Notes: generated by a model not told the origin, from the letters alone. Numbered from the stretch's first letter, positions 21,280 to 34,300 are shown. The stretch is DNA of 64,000 nt from Eriocheir sinensis (GCF_024679095.1 NW_026111628.1:204698-268697), one strand, 5' to 3'. A program made the numbers and translations.

Positions 21280-21606
21280 CTAGCAACCAAGGGAACTGTG
21301 CAGCTTTTCAATCAACCTATATCGGCATGACGACACTGAGATTAAGCAGACGACTCAGCTATCACCTTGCATCAGGAGCGCCCAAGACCCACACTGAGCA
21401 AGTACATTAGACAAAACTTACAAGAAAAACTCTAGAAGAAAATACTGAAATAATTACAACATGCAACGACCACAGACGCCTGCCCATCTTAGAAGCGTTG
21501 TACATCAAGGATATGGAGCCAAATCTTAACATCCAACAACAAGATCTGGAGGCTCTTCCAAGCACGAGGAAAGGTGACCTTGTCCACCACTGCAGGCCTG
21601 GCATAG
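21280..21606 (+). pseudogene. Penelope-like element C-terminal GIY-YIG endonuclease fragment
   Basis: One frame reads [19 protein letters not shown], then GAPKTHT, an in-frame stop near 21406, then NDHRRLPILEALYIKDMEPN and LEALPSTRK before a stop near 21608. YIGMTTxxLxxRLxxH and the ILEALYI block are typical of the GIY-YIG domain at the C-terminus of Penelope-like retroelements, which nicks the target for insertion. Only this domain is present; the RT is lost at the AT array. 21610-22135 downstream has no recognisable gene. Confidence 0.72.
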
Positions 21607-22794
21607 TTTAATTTTCATGCATGGGCAGACACAAGGACCATTGCTATGTGGGCTAGAATTTGTTACCTTTCCAGCTAGGTTGACCCCCCCCCTGGCTCCC
21701 GGTCTATATAAAGGTTACGTAATTAACATACAGCACTGCAAAGCTGATTTCATGTACTACAACTTAAGTTTTGTCACTATACATGATGTGGATGTGGACC
21801 TAAAGTAAATAGATTATAGGTAAATTTTTACTTTACATTTACTGTAATATATGAACATAAGTATTTTTTTCGGTGAATTTTGATGTGCTTTTAACTGATG
21901 TTACATTCTTTCCTGTCATAAATCACATTTTCTAACTGCACAACCCCCTTCGCCCTCCCAGCCCCAGCAATACCACTAAGATCAGTTATTTGATAAAACA
22001 AAAACAAAAAACACACCCAACAAGAAACACAATCAGAACTCACCAGGCCACCTGCCTACAAGGCTGGTATAGTATTTTTAATCTTAGATAACGGGGGTTT
22101 GCAATGGAAAGTATATATAAAATTGTATAATTACTGGTAAATCTTAAGAATAGCGGCTCCAAGCGGGTGCGCTTTTAGGGCACGGTGTGGTGGTAATTAC
22201 AACATTTCTAGCACGCACGACGGGGTTTTGACAAGCAGACAGGCGTGTTTATGTCACAAGGTGTGTATTTTTCCGCGCGGGCTCTTCCCTTTCTTCACGC
22301 TGGAGCTCGCAGTCTCATCGCCCATCGACGTAGAAGAAATCGTGAGGCCAATGCCGGATTTATGTATAAGCAGACTAAGCACCTGCTTAGGGCACCAAGG
22401 CTCTGGGGGCACCAGGCTGTCTGGGCAAAAAATAATGGTGATTAAAAATATTATTTAAAAAAATGTAAAACCTGGTTTGCCAACTGTTCGCCAGAGTGAT
22501 TCTCTAACACAAGAAATTATAAAGATGTTTTAACTGGTTTTTGCATCAAGTGGTGAGACATAACAGTGATTAAAAATAAGGTGATAATGACAGAGGGTAC
22601 CTGCCCAGGAGCTTCCACAAGTTAGGGGCCTCCATAATTTAGAAGCACCAAAATAAGTGAAAATTTTGTATATGAACTCAAGCGTTGACTTGAACGTAAG
22701 TTACATCAGGAGAAAGAGAGAGAGAGAAAGAGCAGGTTGCAACACTCGATCGTTTCATTGTGCTTGTTTTACGAGATCATTTGTGATACATTTA

Positions 22795-22915
22795 CGGTGG
22801 GACCCGACGGAAAAATCGCCCAGGTTTTTTCCACCCCACCCGGTAATTGAACCCGGGCCCTCTCGGTTGTGAGCCTAGCGTGCTACCCACTACACCATGG
22901 GGGATCCCAAAAGAA
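22795..22915 (-). mobile_element. tRNA-derived SINE head (tRNA-Val-like)
   Basis: On the minus strand, GGTGTAGTGGGTAGCACGCT resembles an A box and GGGTTCAATTACC a B box, spaced as in a tRNA. The position equivalent to the anticodon reads CAC (valine). The acceptor stem does not pair well and the sequence continues into non-tRNA DNA ending near GGGTCCC, so this is a SINE or tRNA pseudogene and not a working tRNA gene. Confidence 0.6.
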
Positions 22916-23629
22916 ACCCCTCAATCTAGCATGCTTTTTTTTACAAATGCTGCATATCAATTCAGTTTTCATTAAATTATGTAAAATATTGTGCACTTTC
23001 ATTTCATTATACCACTCGGTCATCATGGTAAGCGAAAAGTGAGTTAGCATAATTTTAGCGTAATTATATATTCCATTTAGCATATTTTTTGTAATGTTAG
23101 CATAATTTCGAAGCAAGTCTAGCATATTTTCGTCAAAACGATTTGGCAACACTGTCCTTGGTGATTGTTTACCCACGCAGAGCCCACCCAGTGACCACTA
23201 AGCTCTTGATGCAGGTAAAGATTGTTTTCTTACCTTCCTTTGTATTGTTCCCATTGTTTATCGTAATCTGTCACTCTATTAATATGTCAAGAACCGGTAG
23301 GGTGTATCAATATGGTGCAACAGTGATGCATTAGGAAGATATTTCCGTAAGAGTATAGTTTATTCAAGCGAAATCTCAGTCAAACATGCGTGTTCGGTTG
23401 TATATATATTCCTCGTGTCCAGTTATTATGAGGTTAATTGTAAATTTTAGCACGTCTTCTCCGACATAAAATAGTTGTAAATTTGAATGTGCTTTTACAT
23501 CTCCCATAGAATGTCATACAATTGGGAAAATTACAGGTTTATGTGACTATTTCTCGATGGCGGGCAGATGGCTGGCGGATATATTTTTATTTCTAGATAT
23601 TGTTTCTTAATTTTTCATGGTCTTTTCAG

Positions 23630-23875
23630 GCTGTATTTCCTAACACTGCCATAGCACTAAGAATATTTCTCTCAATGATGGTAACTAACTGTTCTGCTGA
23701 ACGTTCATTTTCACTGCTCAAAAGGATCAAGAACCCTTATCGAACAACCATGACCCAGGAGAGACTAGATTCTTTAGCATTACTCAGTATTGAATCCGAT
23801 TTTGTTAGACAGCTTTCTTTTGAGGATATCATAAAAGATTTTGCATTCAACAAGTCTAGAAGGAGAACTGTTTGA
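23630..23875 (+). pseudogene. hAT transposase last exon (dimerisation domain)
   Basis: A splice acceptor (TCTTTTCAG, ending 23629) precedes an open exon encoding VFPNTAIALRIFLSMMVTN, then CSAERSFSLLKRIKNPYRTT, TQERLDSLALLSIE and a basic end, stopping at 23873-23875. NCSAERSFSxLKxIKxxxRxTMxQERLxxLAL is the C-terminal dimerisation signature of ZMYM-type hAT transposases. The exon itself has no defect, so the loss of the catalytic exons came by deletion. Its orientation fits the element's right end. Confidence 0.85.
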
Positions 23876-24138
23876 AAACCTTCAAGTTATTATTTTGGCT
23901 TAACGTTGTGGATGAATTTTAGATTTTCATTCATTAGACATGGAAACGTATGGTAAAGTAGTTACCACTGACACTATCTTGTAATTATGTGTTGTGTTGC
24001 AACAATATATATTAGCGGATAAATTACAGTATTGTAGGTGTTCAATGTATGTTATACCTTGGTAACGTTTTCACAAATGTTTCTTATGAATTATATTTTC
24101 ATTAGTTGATCTTGCTGCCCACTATTATATTTCGTGTC

Positions 24139-24144
24139 AATAAA
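24139..24144 (+). promoter_or_regulatory. Polyadenylation signal AATAAA of the hAT gene
   Basis: AATAAA lies 264 bp after the hAT stop codon and about 145 bp before the element's right end, where a transposase transcript would be expected to end. Confidence 0.5.
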
Positions 24145-24799
24145 AGCATTTTCCAATGCACCAATGGTATTTATTTATTTATTATTTATTTCTGATGTGT
24201 AATAAAACATATTATGTGTTATCCTTGTGGTATGGGGCACCATGTTACCGGGTGTGCTTAGGGCACCAGGATACCTAAATCCGGCCCTGCGTGAGGCCAT
24301 GCAGTATGGAAAAATACACCCCTTGTGACATAAACACGCCTGTTCGTTTGTCAAAACCCCGTCGTACATTCTAGAAATGTTGCAATTATCACCACACCGT
24401 GCCCTAAATGCACTCCCGCTAGGAGCCGCTATTATTATGATTTACCTATCTCCATTGTGATGTAAGGCCCAGCACCTCGATAGCTAGCACTAGTAGTACT
24501 ATGATTGCTAGTAGTGACACTAACACCTCTCAGGAAGCGGAAAGTATAGAAGGTGCCACTGCTGCATACTGTTGACAATTCAGAGGAAGATAAAGATATG
24601 AGGAATATGCTAGTATTTTCGGTGGTACCGGTGATTCTTCCAAATCTGAACCAGAACCTGATAACTCTGTTTTTATAACTTTAATTTCAGTATCAGCAGT
24701 CCCTAAGCTGATTGGCAGGGTGTCTGGCCAGGCTCCACTGTGAGAATCAACTGCTGCAACCAGGCAGTTGCAATGAACCAGTGGACCAGTGCAATGGAC

Positions 24800-24848
24800 C
24801 ATCTGTCAATGCTACCTAGATAATACATTTAGGTAGCATCGACAGATG
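24800..24848. other. 18-bp inverted repeat (hairpin)
   Basis: CATCTGTCAATGCTACCT and AGGTAGCATCGACAGATG pair over 18 positions with one mismatch (a possible G-U in RNA) around a 13-nt loop (AGATAATACATTT). It sits at the boundary between non-coding DNA (24447-24799, no gene seen) and the LINE-D remnant, and is followed by a short GT run. Function unknown. Confidence 0.6.
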
Positions 24849-24849
24849 T

Positions 24850-25812
24850 GTGTGTGTGTCCAACTTAGCCTTGAATCCTTGTATACTTCTTTCATGTACT
24901 ATCTCCTCATCCAAACTGTTTCATACATCAGTTTTTCTATATAGGAAACTACTTTTTTGACATCTCTTCTACAATCACTCATTTTCACTCTCCTTCCATG
25001 TCATCTAGTATCTCATGTAACCCATACCATCAAGTTATCAGGTCCCCCCTTTCTCTCCTTTTTCCAACGTTGGTAGATGCAACTTTGCCAATCTTTCATC
25101 ACATGACAAGTCCCTGATACTTGGCACAATCTTTGTTGCCACTCTATGAACTCTCAAACTTCCTTATATCCTTTTTCTTGTAGGGCGACCACACTACAGC
25201 TGCATACTCCAGTCTAGGTCTAATCAGTGATATAATCATCTTTCTGATCATCTCTTCAACCATATATATGCAAAAGCCAGCCTTATTCTTCTCAACAAGT
25301 TATATGTTTCCCCTGTAATTTTGCTAATATGTCTCTTCGGGGTAAAATTTCCAGTCACTGTAACACCCAGATCTTATACCTTTTCTGATGTACTCAACCA
25401 CACACCATTCAACACATAATTTCCTTCCTCTCACACTCTTTCCAAACTCCATTACTTTACATTTTATAGATTAAACTCTATTTCCCATCTGTAACTCCAC
25501 TCCAATATCTTGTTCAGATCCTCCTGCATCACTCCACAATCTTCCTCACTCAGCTTTTTTTAACAACTTGGCAACAACTGCAAAAAAGGCTCATGTAGCT
25601 ATTCACACACTGTCATATTATTTATATAGATTGCAAACATGATTGGTGCCAGTACTGATCCTTGGGGCACTCCACTTTCGACCTTCCTCCACGATGACTC
25701 CCAATCTTTTACCACTGTTCTCATCTCTCTATTAATCAAGATATTTTCCATCCATCTCAGCAAACCACCCCTCAGACCACAGCAACCTCCTATGCGGCAC
25801 TTTGTCCAAGGG
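24850..25812 (-). mobile_element. LINE-D remnant: reverse transcriptase C-terminal half of a CR1/L2-like element
   Basis: On the minus strand, with many frameshifts and stops, one can read DKVPHRRLLW-like sequence near 25795, a GVP.GS.LAPIMF-like segment near 25650, EDLNKILEWS near 25520, NYVLNGVWLSTSE near 25405 and SLIRPRLEYAAVVWSPYKKKDI near 25170-25230. These match the palm and C-terminal region of CR1/L2 proteins but are clearly diverged from the CR1 and LINE-C copies here. It begins at a short GT run (25813-25830). An old, dead copy. Confidence 0.75.
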
Positions 25813-25869
25813 GTGTGTGTGTGTGTGTGTAATTTATTTTCTTTTATATTCTTACTTATCTCAGGTCTG

Positions 25870-26265
25870 TATTAAAATGTCGCTATTATTTCATGTATAC
25901 AAAGTTGTTTGTATTTATTTTTGAAGGAAAGAGATTATTTTAGCACAAAGTATATGCATTAGCTTTTTATTAAGATGTTACTATAATTTAATGTTTACAG
26001 TGAGTGTCTAGTGTTTATTTTTTAATGGAAATTATTATTTCACCACAGTATACATATATGCATTAATTTTAGTAAAACATTCCTATTATTTCATGTGTAC
26101 AAAAAGTTTCAATGTTTATTTTTTTAATGAAAGGTATTACTTCACCACAAAGTATATGCATTTTTTTATGTTCCTATAATTTCATGATTACAGAGTTTCT
26201 AGTCTTTATTTTGTAAAGGAAAGTATTACCTATTTCACCACAAAGTATATGCATTACTATAAGCA
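25870..26265. repeat. ~95-105-bp AT-rich tandem repeat, four diverged copies
   Basis: The block CACCACAAAGTATATGCATT recurs at about 25941-25960, 26041-26065, 26142-26163 and 26236-26255, each with a TATTTCATG..TACA stretch and a TGTTTATTTTTTAA stretch in the same order between. The period shrinks from about 104 to 94 bp. No coding capacity. Confidence 0.75.
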
Positions 26266-26493
26266 AGTTTTCAGAGGCTGCATAATATGTATTGCTTTTT
26301 TCTTATATTGAAAGTTAAGAGGCTGTGAAGAGGCTGTAACTGATTTTGCTATATTTTGTAAGTATTTCTAATAAAACTCAAGTTTAAATATGTTGCTTTC
26401 AAACTTTGGTGTATTTACCTAGTTGTATTGTACAGGGTTCGAACAAAGCTTATAAGTCCTGTCTCCATATCTATATTCATCCAGTTTCTCTTT

Positions 26494-27530
<1,037 letters not shown>

Positions 27531-27545
27531 TACCCCCCCCCGTTA
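27531..27545 (-). promoter_or_regulatory. Polypurine tract next to the 3' LTR
   Basis: On the minus strand a G-run (poly-C at 27533-27541 on plus) directly precedes the LTR's TGTGG start. This is where plus-strand DNA priming happens in LTR retroelements. Confidence 0.75.
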
Positions 27546-29999
27546 AAATCACGCCACGTCCTCGTGGCACGAAGCGTTCCGCCCGGCGGACGACCATGGA
27601 GGGCCAAGACGGGGATGGCGGGATCGTGGGGGAGGAGTCCTGCGAGAGACGGGACCTGAAGAGACAGAAGAAGGCCACCCCACCGGCGACGAAGACGACG
27701 CCGAGGAGGAGCAGCCACCCCCACCAAGGGATTAAGGGGTCGAAGGCGGGGACCGGAGAGACGGATTCCTGGAGCGCGTGAAGTGCTGGAGGGAGGTCCA
27801 GCGGGGGGGTCAGAGACGACCCGGGCGACGGCGGCGGGGAGGGGAAGGGGCCAAGGGGAGTCTTGGCCAGGAGCGATGAGACCACGTCACGTCCGATGTG
27901 GAAGGGGGCGCGATGAACCGTCAGCGGGGCGTCACCGTCCATAGTAGCAGAGGCAGGGAGGCTGAAGGCGTCGGAGTGGGCACTACAGCCCATACCGAGG
28001 CGGAGGAGACCTGTCCTGCTGATGGTCTGCCTGTATTTGGAGACCGGGCTGTCCGGGCAGACCATGGTGACCACCTGGGAGTATCGGTAGCGAAGACCCA
28101 GCCCGCAGGAGACGGGATGAAGACCGGGGGGAAGACTCTGAGGAGAGACTTAGAACACAGCGAGAGGGCGTCTGGGCGATCGAGAAAGAGAGCGATCTCG
28201 CAGCGTTGGACAGAAGTCGAGTAGACAGGGGCGACAGGGGGACATACATAGAGCAGGTGGTGTTTAGTACAGCGGTCCAAGGAGTCCAAGAGCATATAGT
28301 GAGTGCGGTCTTCAGAAACCGCAAGGTAGTGGAAAGCGTGTCGGTGTGCAGAAATATGGCGTGCCATCAAGATGAAAAGGCAACGCGTCCATTTTAAACA
28401 CATCGAACACGTCAGAGGGATCCCCTTTCATGGGGATTTGTAAGTAGAAGTGAAGGGTTCCTGAGGAAAGCGTACCTTTAGAAATAACCCTAGAGACATC
28501 TCTATACAATGCTAAATATTCATGTGCTGCAGGGAAAAGTAAGCCTGGGTAATGGAGTGACGCATTGCTGAGCACACGAAATAGTACATCATTTGGAAGG
28601 AGGAGAGGGGAAACCTGCGTTTGGGACAGCTGCTGAAGGACAAGCTTGAGATTCTGATTATCATGATTTAGGTCAATAAGTGCCAACTGAATGAGAAGTA
28701 TAGTCTCCAAAATAAGCATTTCAACTTCAATTTGCAAGGTTTTTAGTGAGAACTGACGGATAATAGCTGAGGCCAAAGCCGAGGCGGACTCTAGACGGGA
28801 GATGGCAGAATGAATATGACGGAGGTCCCGAACTGTGGCGTTGAGGACTTCCTGATGGAGGTTGTTGACGTCTCTCGTCTGTGGACAGAGTGTAGCTGGG
28901 AGAGCTTCCGTGTATCACATCTATTTGGGCCTGAGTGGCCGTACCGAAAAGGAGGTTTGCTACCGAGCCAAGGAAATCCACGGCTCCTCGCTTCTGGCGA
29001 GTCCGAAACGGGCTTCCATCTCTACCACTCATAGCCGACAGAAAGCTGTTAAGATCTTTGAATAACTTCTCAAACTAAATGTGAAAAGAGTCTAGAGTGC
29101 GCCTGAGCAGACCAACAGTGGGGAACGATTGATTCATATGTTCAATCGACCATGAAACTTCCGCTGTTAGATTTGCCACGTTGATGAGAGGACGTTGGAT
29201 GTCGTCCGTCTTGATGACGACGGGGACAACATAGTACCGTCCTGTCAACAGCATCTTAAAGACTGGGGAGAAGACGAGGCCGACGAATGGGTTGCTCCTG
29301 GAGGGATCAAGGAAGACAAGGAGAGGGCAACACCCAGGATCTGTAATTATAGGGGGCATCAGTTCGTTGGTCGTTGGCTATACTCAAGAGGGCGGTCCAT
29401 CACATTGGGGAGAGAAGGGGGTACCGTATTGGATCGTAATGAGCGACTGACACAGGGCTCTGAAGGAGCTGAGGGAACCAATGAGGGGACCTCTGAAGCA
29501 TCTGAGGAGACAGGAGCCGGTGAGGAGAGCTCGGAAGGAGCTGGAAAGGACAATGGCAGCGGCCCTCGGGGAATAAGTCATGGGAGGGTCCACTTCTACT
29601 ACTTGATCAGGAGAGGGTGCACGCCTGACATTAGGAGAGTCATGGAAGCCAAGAGAGTCCTCGTGAACGACCTGAACATTTTTTGTGTTAACTGTCTTGA
29701 TCTTACCACCTATAACATTACGCAGTCGTAAGACGACAGGGCTTATTTTTCTAGCACCCTAAAAGGTCCATTTAACAAGGGATTGATCTTCTTTGGTTAG
29801 CCCTTTGTACAAACATGCCTTAAGTAGACCTGATCTCCTACTACCACCTGTTTGGGTTTGGATTTCTAAACATTCTTTCTGACTCCTGCCATCCTATATC
29901 TATATTGGTCTGATATAGTTTATAGGTACGCTGCTGCGACACTAGAAGTAAATGCTTTATAGCTGTCAACATCATAACAAGGTTGGAGTTTATTCTCAA

Positions 30000-30960
30000 G
30001 CACTTCAAAAGGAACATTTGGGTCCCGAGAAAAGCAAGAAAAATGGTGAATCTTTCAGAACACGGTGGTAGGCAGTGTTGTAGGCGTGTGTTGCAGCCAG
30101 AAGCATTTGGTCCCAGATACCACGATTGTCCTCGCACAAAGTTCTCAAGATATTTATTAAGGTGCCATTAGGCCTTTCTATCACACCGTTTGCAGACGGG
30201 TGATAAGAGTTGTCCTTAGATGATCAATCTGTAACAACTGAGTCAACTCTCGTAAGAGAGTGTTGACGAACTCCTTTCTTGATCCGTGACTAGAATCGGC
30301 GGATGCTGTGTACACAGACTACGTTCTTAGAACGCAGCTGCCACTTCCTTGGCTGCCTTCGTACGAAGGGGTTGCTACCAAGAAGCGTGACAGGACGTCT
30401 ATCACTGTCAGTACATACCTATAGCCTTCGTCTGAAACAGACAAAGGTCCGACAATATCCATATGGATTCTGTCAAACGGTTGGCCAACCTCTGATACCC
30501 ATAAGTGGAGCTGGCGGGGATCCCTCTTCTTAAACCGACAACAGACAGGACAAGATCTGACATATTGCTCCACGTCCGCCTTCATTCCGGCCAGTACGCA
30601 AACTTGCGACAGCGTGCCAACGTAACCTTAGTGCCTCCATGCCCTGCAGGTAGCATGGAATGCGCCAAAGCTAACGCGTTAGGAATGTAGCTTGGTGGAA
30701 CGATAACCAGTCTTTCTGCTTGTTGTATTCATCGCAACATCGCGGTAGAGAATGCCGTTCTCTACACACTTCACTAAGAGGCAGTTTTTGAAGTGCCTCT
30801 TAGCTGCATTTAACGTTACATTGCTCCTCTCTGCAACCTTTCTCTCATCTCTCTCATGTACGTTACCACCGGTGGTTTGTTCAAAAGCATGCTTCAATTC
30901 TCTCAGTTCAGGATCGCGATCCTGGTGCTCCATGAGTCCAGCAAGACCCAATGGAGAAAC
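30000..30960 (-). pseudogene. Integrase region of the LTR retrotransposon
   Basis: The frame 30585-30319 contains CPVCCRFK (end of the zinc-binding module), MDIVGPL with the first catalytic Asp, and TVIDVLSRF with the second. 30951-30679 upstream is the N-terminal part. Downstream of 30319 the core continues in broken frames (GIPNGTVER-like sequence near 30150-30190). Role in the family: joining cDNA to host DNA. Frameshifted, so not functional. Confidence 0.78.
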
Positions 30961-31099
30961 TTATCCTGTTTGTCATGTCCTCCGGAGAGGCGACAGACAT
31001 GTCCTGTCCACCCGTAAGGGTGACAGACATAATTCGAGCATCCAATTCGCCTTCTATCACGTCACTCTCCTGATTCCTAATCCTTGACAAAAATCTGCT

Positions 31100-32339
31100 A
31101 CCATGTTGCTGGAGACTGGAGATAATCAATACTAAAGTCAAATTCTCCTAGAAGTGTCTGCCAGCGTGCAATCCTGCTGCTAGGTACTGTGCTTTTAACA
31201 GCCAAGTCAGTGGTCTATGGTCCGACAGGATGTGTATCCTATAACCCAAGATAAGGGGTCGGTTAGTACTGATGCCATAGATGACTGCTAAAGCTTCTCT
31301 CTACCGCTGAGTAGTTACGTTCTGCCCATTCAGGGTTCTACTAAAATATGCTATGGGACGTAAACTACCATTTTCATCCTTTGTTGCAACACACCACCTA
31401 TTGCCTTATCTGACGCATCTGTGGTGAGATTGAAGGCTTCGGAAATCCGGAAAGGCTAAAACAATGTCAGTCGTTAGACTGTTCTTTAGTGTGCTAAATG
31501 CATGCAATGCCTCTGCATGCCACTCCAGATGTGTCGTAGCGTGCTCGGTTACGTTCCTCCCTGTGAGTAAATTATTATGGGGATGCTATCTTGGCAAAGT
31601 CTTTAATGAATTTCCTATAAAAGTTAACCAATCCCAGGAAACCTTGAAGTTCTTTTGACTGTTTTCGGAGGAGTGAGTTGTTGCACCGCCTGTACCTTTG
31701 AGGGCTGAGGCTCAAGCCAGAAGCACTAACAATGTGACCCAGATAATCTACTTGCTCTTTGAAAGGAACACTTATTCAGTCTTAAGGACAGGTGAGCCTT
31801 CTGCAGTCTGTCCCAGACGGCATGGAGGTTCTTTAGGTGATGGTCCATGTCTTTCCCTTGTACTATCAAATCATCAAGGTATACATGTACAATTCTTCCT
31901 GTCAGACCTATGAGACCTTGATTCATGATCCGTTGATAGGCTGCAGGTGCTGTTTTTAATCCAAAGGGGACTGTAGTGAATTCATAGAGGCCATAAGGTG
32001 TCGTGAAGGCTGTCAAGTGTTTAGATTCCTCTGCCAATGGGACTTGGTGGTAGCCCTGGCGCAAATCAAGGAGGTGAATACTTTACTTTCCCTAACTGTT
32101 GCAAAATGAGGTTAATGTTAGGAGTGGATGTTTGTCATCAATCAATTCATCGTTCAGAGCGCGGAAGTCGAGACAAAGTCTGACTCCACCATCCTTTTAG
32201 CAACAGGGACTAGAGGTGCGCTGTAGGGTGACGCACTAGGGCGTATAATACCCTGGGCCTCAAGGTCCTTGAGCTGAATCTCTATTTCTTTATGATATTT
32301 TACTGGTATTGGGTATGGCTTTTTATATAGGCTTGTCAT
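31100..32339 (-). pseudogene. Reverse transcriptase and RNase H region of the LTR retrotransposon
   Basis: 32339-32154 encodes KDLEAQGIIRPSASPYSAPL, typical of the Ty3/gypsy RT start. 32064-31726 encodes GYHQVPLAEESKHLTAF, FGLKTAPAAYQRIM and the catalytic YLDDL (about 31869-31883). A gap and frameshift at 32070-32154 remove the first catalytic Asp region. RNase H-like sequence follows to about 31100 in several frames. Not functional. Confidence 0.85.
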
Positions 32340-32599
32340 TTTAGCCTTAAAGTGAACATAATAGGGGTAATAGTGAGTGGCTCGTTTTTAGAGCAAACAC
32401 ATCAGGATACTTGCGGGTTAAGCCCTTCAGACAGCAATTTTCCTGTTGTGAGGGTAAAAATAGCTCGTCTATCAGCTTATCGAGTACCATCTGCTTACTT
32501 GACTGGGTGACAGGCGGCTTTGTAGCTGTTTTGTGACAGCTGCCACACATTCATTAGTCGATGATTGATAGTATTCTGAGTGACAAGAATAAATGTGTC

Positions 32600-33250
32600 C
32601 CATCACTTCACCTGTTGGCATCTCAATAGTTTCTTCAGTTGGGTTAGCATAGGGAATGATGAATTTACCTTGGTTTGTTTGACGTTAGGAGTTAAGGTTA
32701 CTAACCCGGGAAATAAAAATGAAGAAGGGATATCATTGGACCTTGGGAGAAATAAGGCTTGCTGGGCTCTGCCAATCTCTGCCTCCAGAGTGACATACCC
32801 TGCCGTGCCTGGGAGCAAGGACGCCACGTTAATAGCGTATGCTTTCACTGGTACTTCCTCCATCTCGTCTAAAGTAGGTTTATGATCTTCTGAGTACGGG
32901 CTCATATCGTCCGCAGCCAGGGAATGTACTTCCACTGGGTAGGCGCCCACCATTACACTAAACTGCCCAGGTGTGTCCAGCGGTGCAGCTACCACATTTT
33001 GTCTCCACATAAATTCTAGGCCCAACAAAACTGCTGTTGGTAACACTATACCTTGTGATATTACTACAAACTTTCTATAATTTCTCCGTGCCCAAAGTCT
33101 ACTACTACTTCGGCTATTCCTTTATTAGGATTGAGTCCGATCTACCCCTTTGTATGGAGAGAGGTTCTGTAACTATCATCTTCCCGCCTACCTTCCTAAA
33201 TAAATCTTCTTCTATTAGGGACGCTCCTGCTCCTGTGTTCAGCATTGCGT
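32600..33250 (-). pseudogene. Retropepsin (protease) region of the LTR retrotransposon, active-site Asp replaced
   Basis: Near 33215-33245 the minus strand reads LNTGAGASLI where retropepsins have L-D-T-G-A. The Asp codon is AAC (33237-33239), one base from GAC, so the catalytic Asp is Asn in this copy. Further down, VLLGLEFM (about 33030) is the ILGxDFL-type block. The frame then leads toward the RT through a linker (33046-32603). Confidence 0.7.
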
Positions 33251-33507
33251 AAACCATCTCCTTTTGTGCATTAGCGCCTACGCACAATCTCAACGTGAGG
33301 GCGTTGGTATGGCCGTGGACTGCCGCAGCTACTCGGGGGTCGTTTTTTTTGTTCTTCTCGTGGTCAGGGTTAACCCAGGAGCTACGGGGTTAGGGACAGG
33401 CAGTGTACTCCGGGCGCCAGGCAGCGCAAGGCGAGACAGTCTGACGCCTGTTTCGAGTGGGCTTGTACTGAGGGTACCGAGAGCCCGTTGGTGGTTGGTA
33501 GGCACCC

Positions 33508-34300
33508 CTACTGCCTTCCATATGTGCAATCGCGAGCCATGTGTCCTACATACCCACAAGCATAACATGTAGGTGGCGGCGTGCTGTCCTCCCTTTGGGG
33601 TATCGGGTAACGTGCCTGGCCTGGAGGGCGTGGAGGACGGGATTGTGAGAACTGATTGGTTCCGTATGACTGGTTGGAACAGACGTTCAGCACTTTTATT
33701 TCTTTGGCGATATCGGCATCGGATAGCTTCGACTCTGGATAAGCTTTAATATACTATACCCTTTCTTTAATACCTTCTGGGTCCCCTTTTCTTCCTCCGT
33801 TAGGATGAGTAAGAGGGCCGGAGGAAAGCCTCTCTGAGCCGTAAAGCGGTTATCTCAGTTAGAAACTGGCATTGTCAGGCTTGAGAGCGATCAACTCGTC
33901 TCTCAATGTCTCCAGGCGGATGAGGAAGGTGCGGATGTTTTCCTGTCCGCCGTTTTGCCTCTCCCAATTCTTTCTGGAGGACCGAAAGGTCCTTACTGTG
34001 GGAAACACACGTAGGAAGTCTTCCTTTACTTTTCCCAATCCAGTCCACATCTAGTGATACAACCGAGGAGATGATCGCGCGCTGCTCCCAGGGCATATTG
34101 TTTGGCTAACTCAATCTTCCGGTAGTGTCCCAATTACCTGTGTCCGGCTTTCAATATCCTCATCCATTTCTTTGCTAGCTTATGGCATGGGAGGTTTGGT
34201 GCTTTGCTACTTTTCTTCTCCACCACAAAAATATAAGAGTCCCTGCACTCTACTAAAATCATTCAAGGTATGACGGCTAAGTAGCGTGACAAGATCATCA
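33508..34300 (-). pseudogene. gag region with CCHC zinc knuckle
   Basis: 33693-33508 encodes CYACGYVGHMARDC, a CX2CX4HX4C nucleocapsid knuckle, after a Pro/Arg-rich stretch (RPPRPPGQARYP). Upstream pieces (34096-33859) include ENIRTFLIRLETLRDELIAL, a capsid-like helical segment. Frames are broken by single-base indels. Confidence 0.75.

Larger units (their letters stand above)
22349..24289 (+). mobile_element. hAT transposon, 1,941 bp, internally deleted
   Basis: Flanked by the identical 8-bp duplication CGTGAGGC (22341-22348 and 24290-24297). The ends are inverted: left CAATGCCGGATTTATG, right (reverse complement) CAGGGCCGGATTTAGG. Subterminal GCTTAGGGCACCA occurs near both ends. The only coding remnant is a 3' exon (23630-23875) followed by a polyadenylation signal. 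A tRNA-like SINE (about 22795-22915) lies inside. The catalytic region is missing, so it needed another element's transposase. Confidence 0.9.
22136..24446. mobile_element. MITE with ~137-bp inverted repeats, split by a hAT insertion
   Basis: The arm 22136-22272 is matched, inverted, by 24309-24446 at roughly 85-90% identity by eye. Shared blocks include TAGCGGCTCC, AGGGCACGGTGTGGTG, ACGACGGGGTTTTGACAA and CAGGCGTGTTTATGTCACAAG. Without the nested hAT element the MITE is about 360 bp with a ~95-bp loop. No coding capacity. I could not fix its own target duplication, so the superfamily is open. Confidence 0.85.

Noticed and set aside
22795..22915. Functional tRNA-Val gene
   Set aside because: A- and B-box-like sequences and a CAC anticodon position are present, but the acceptor stem does not pair and the tRNA part continues into other sequence. 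Called a SINE head.
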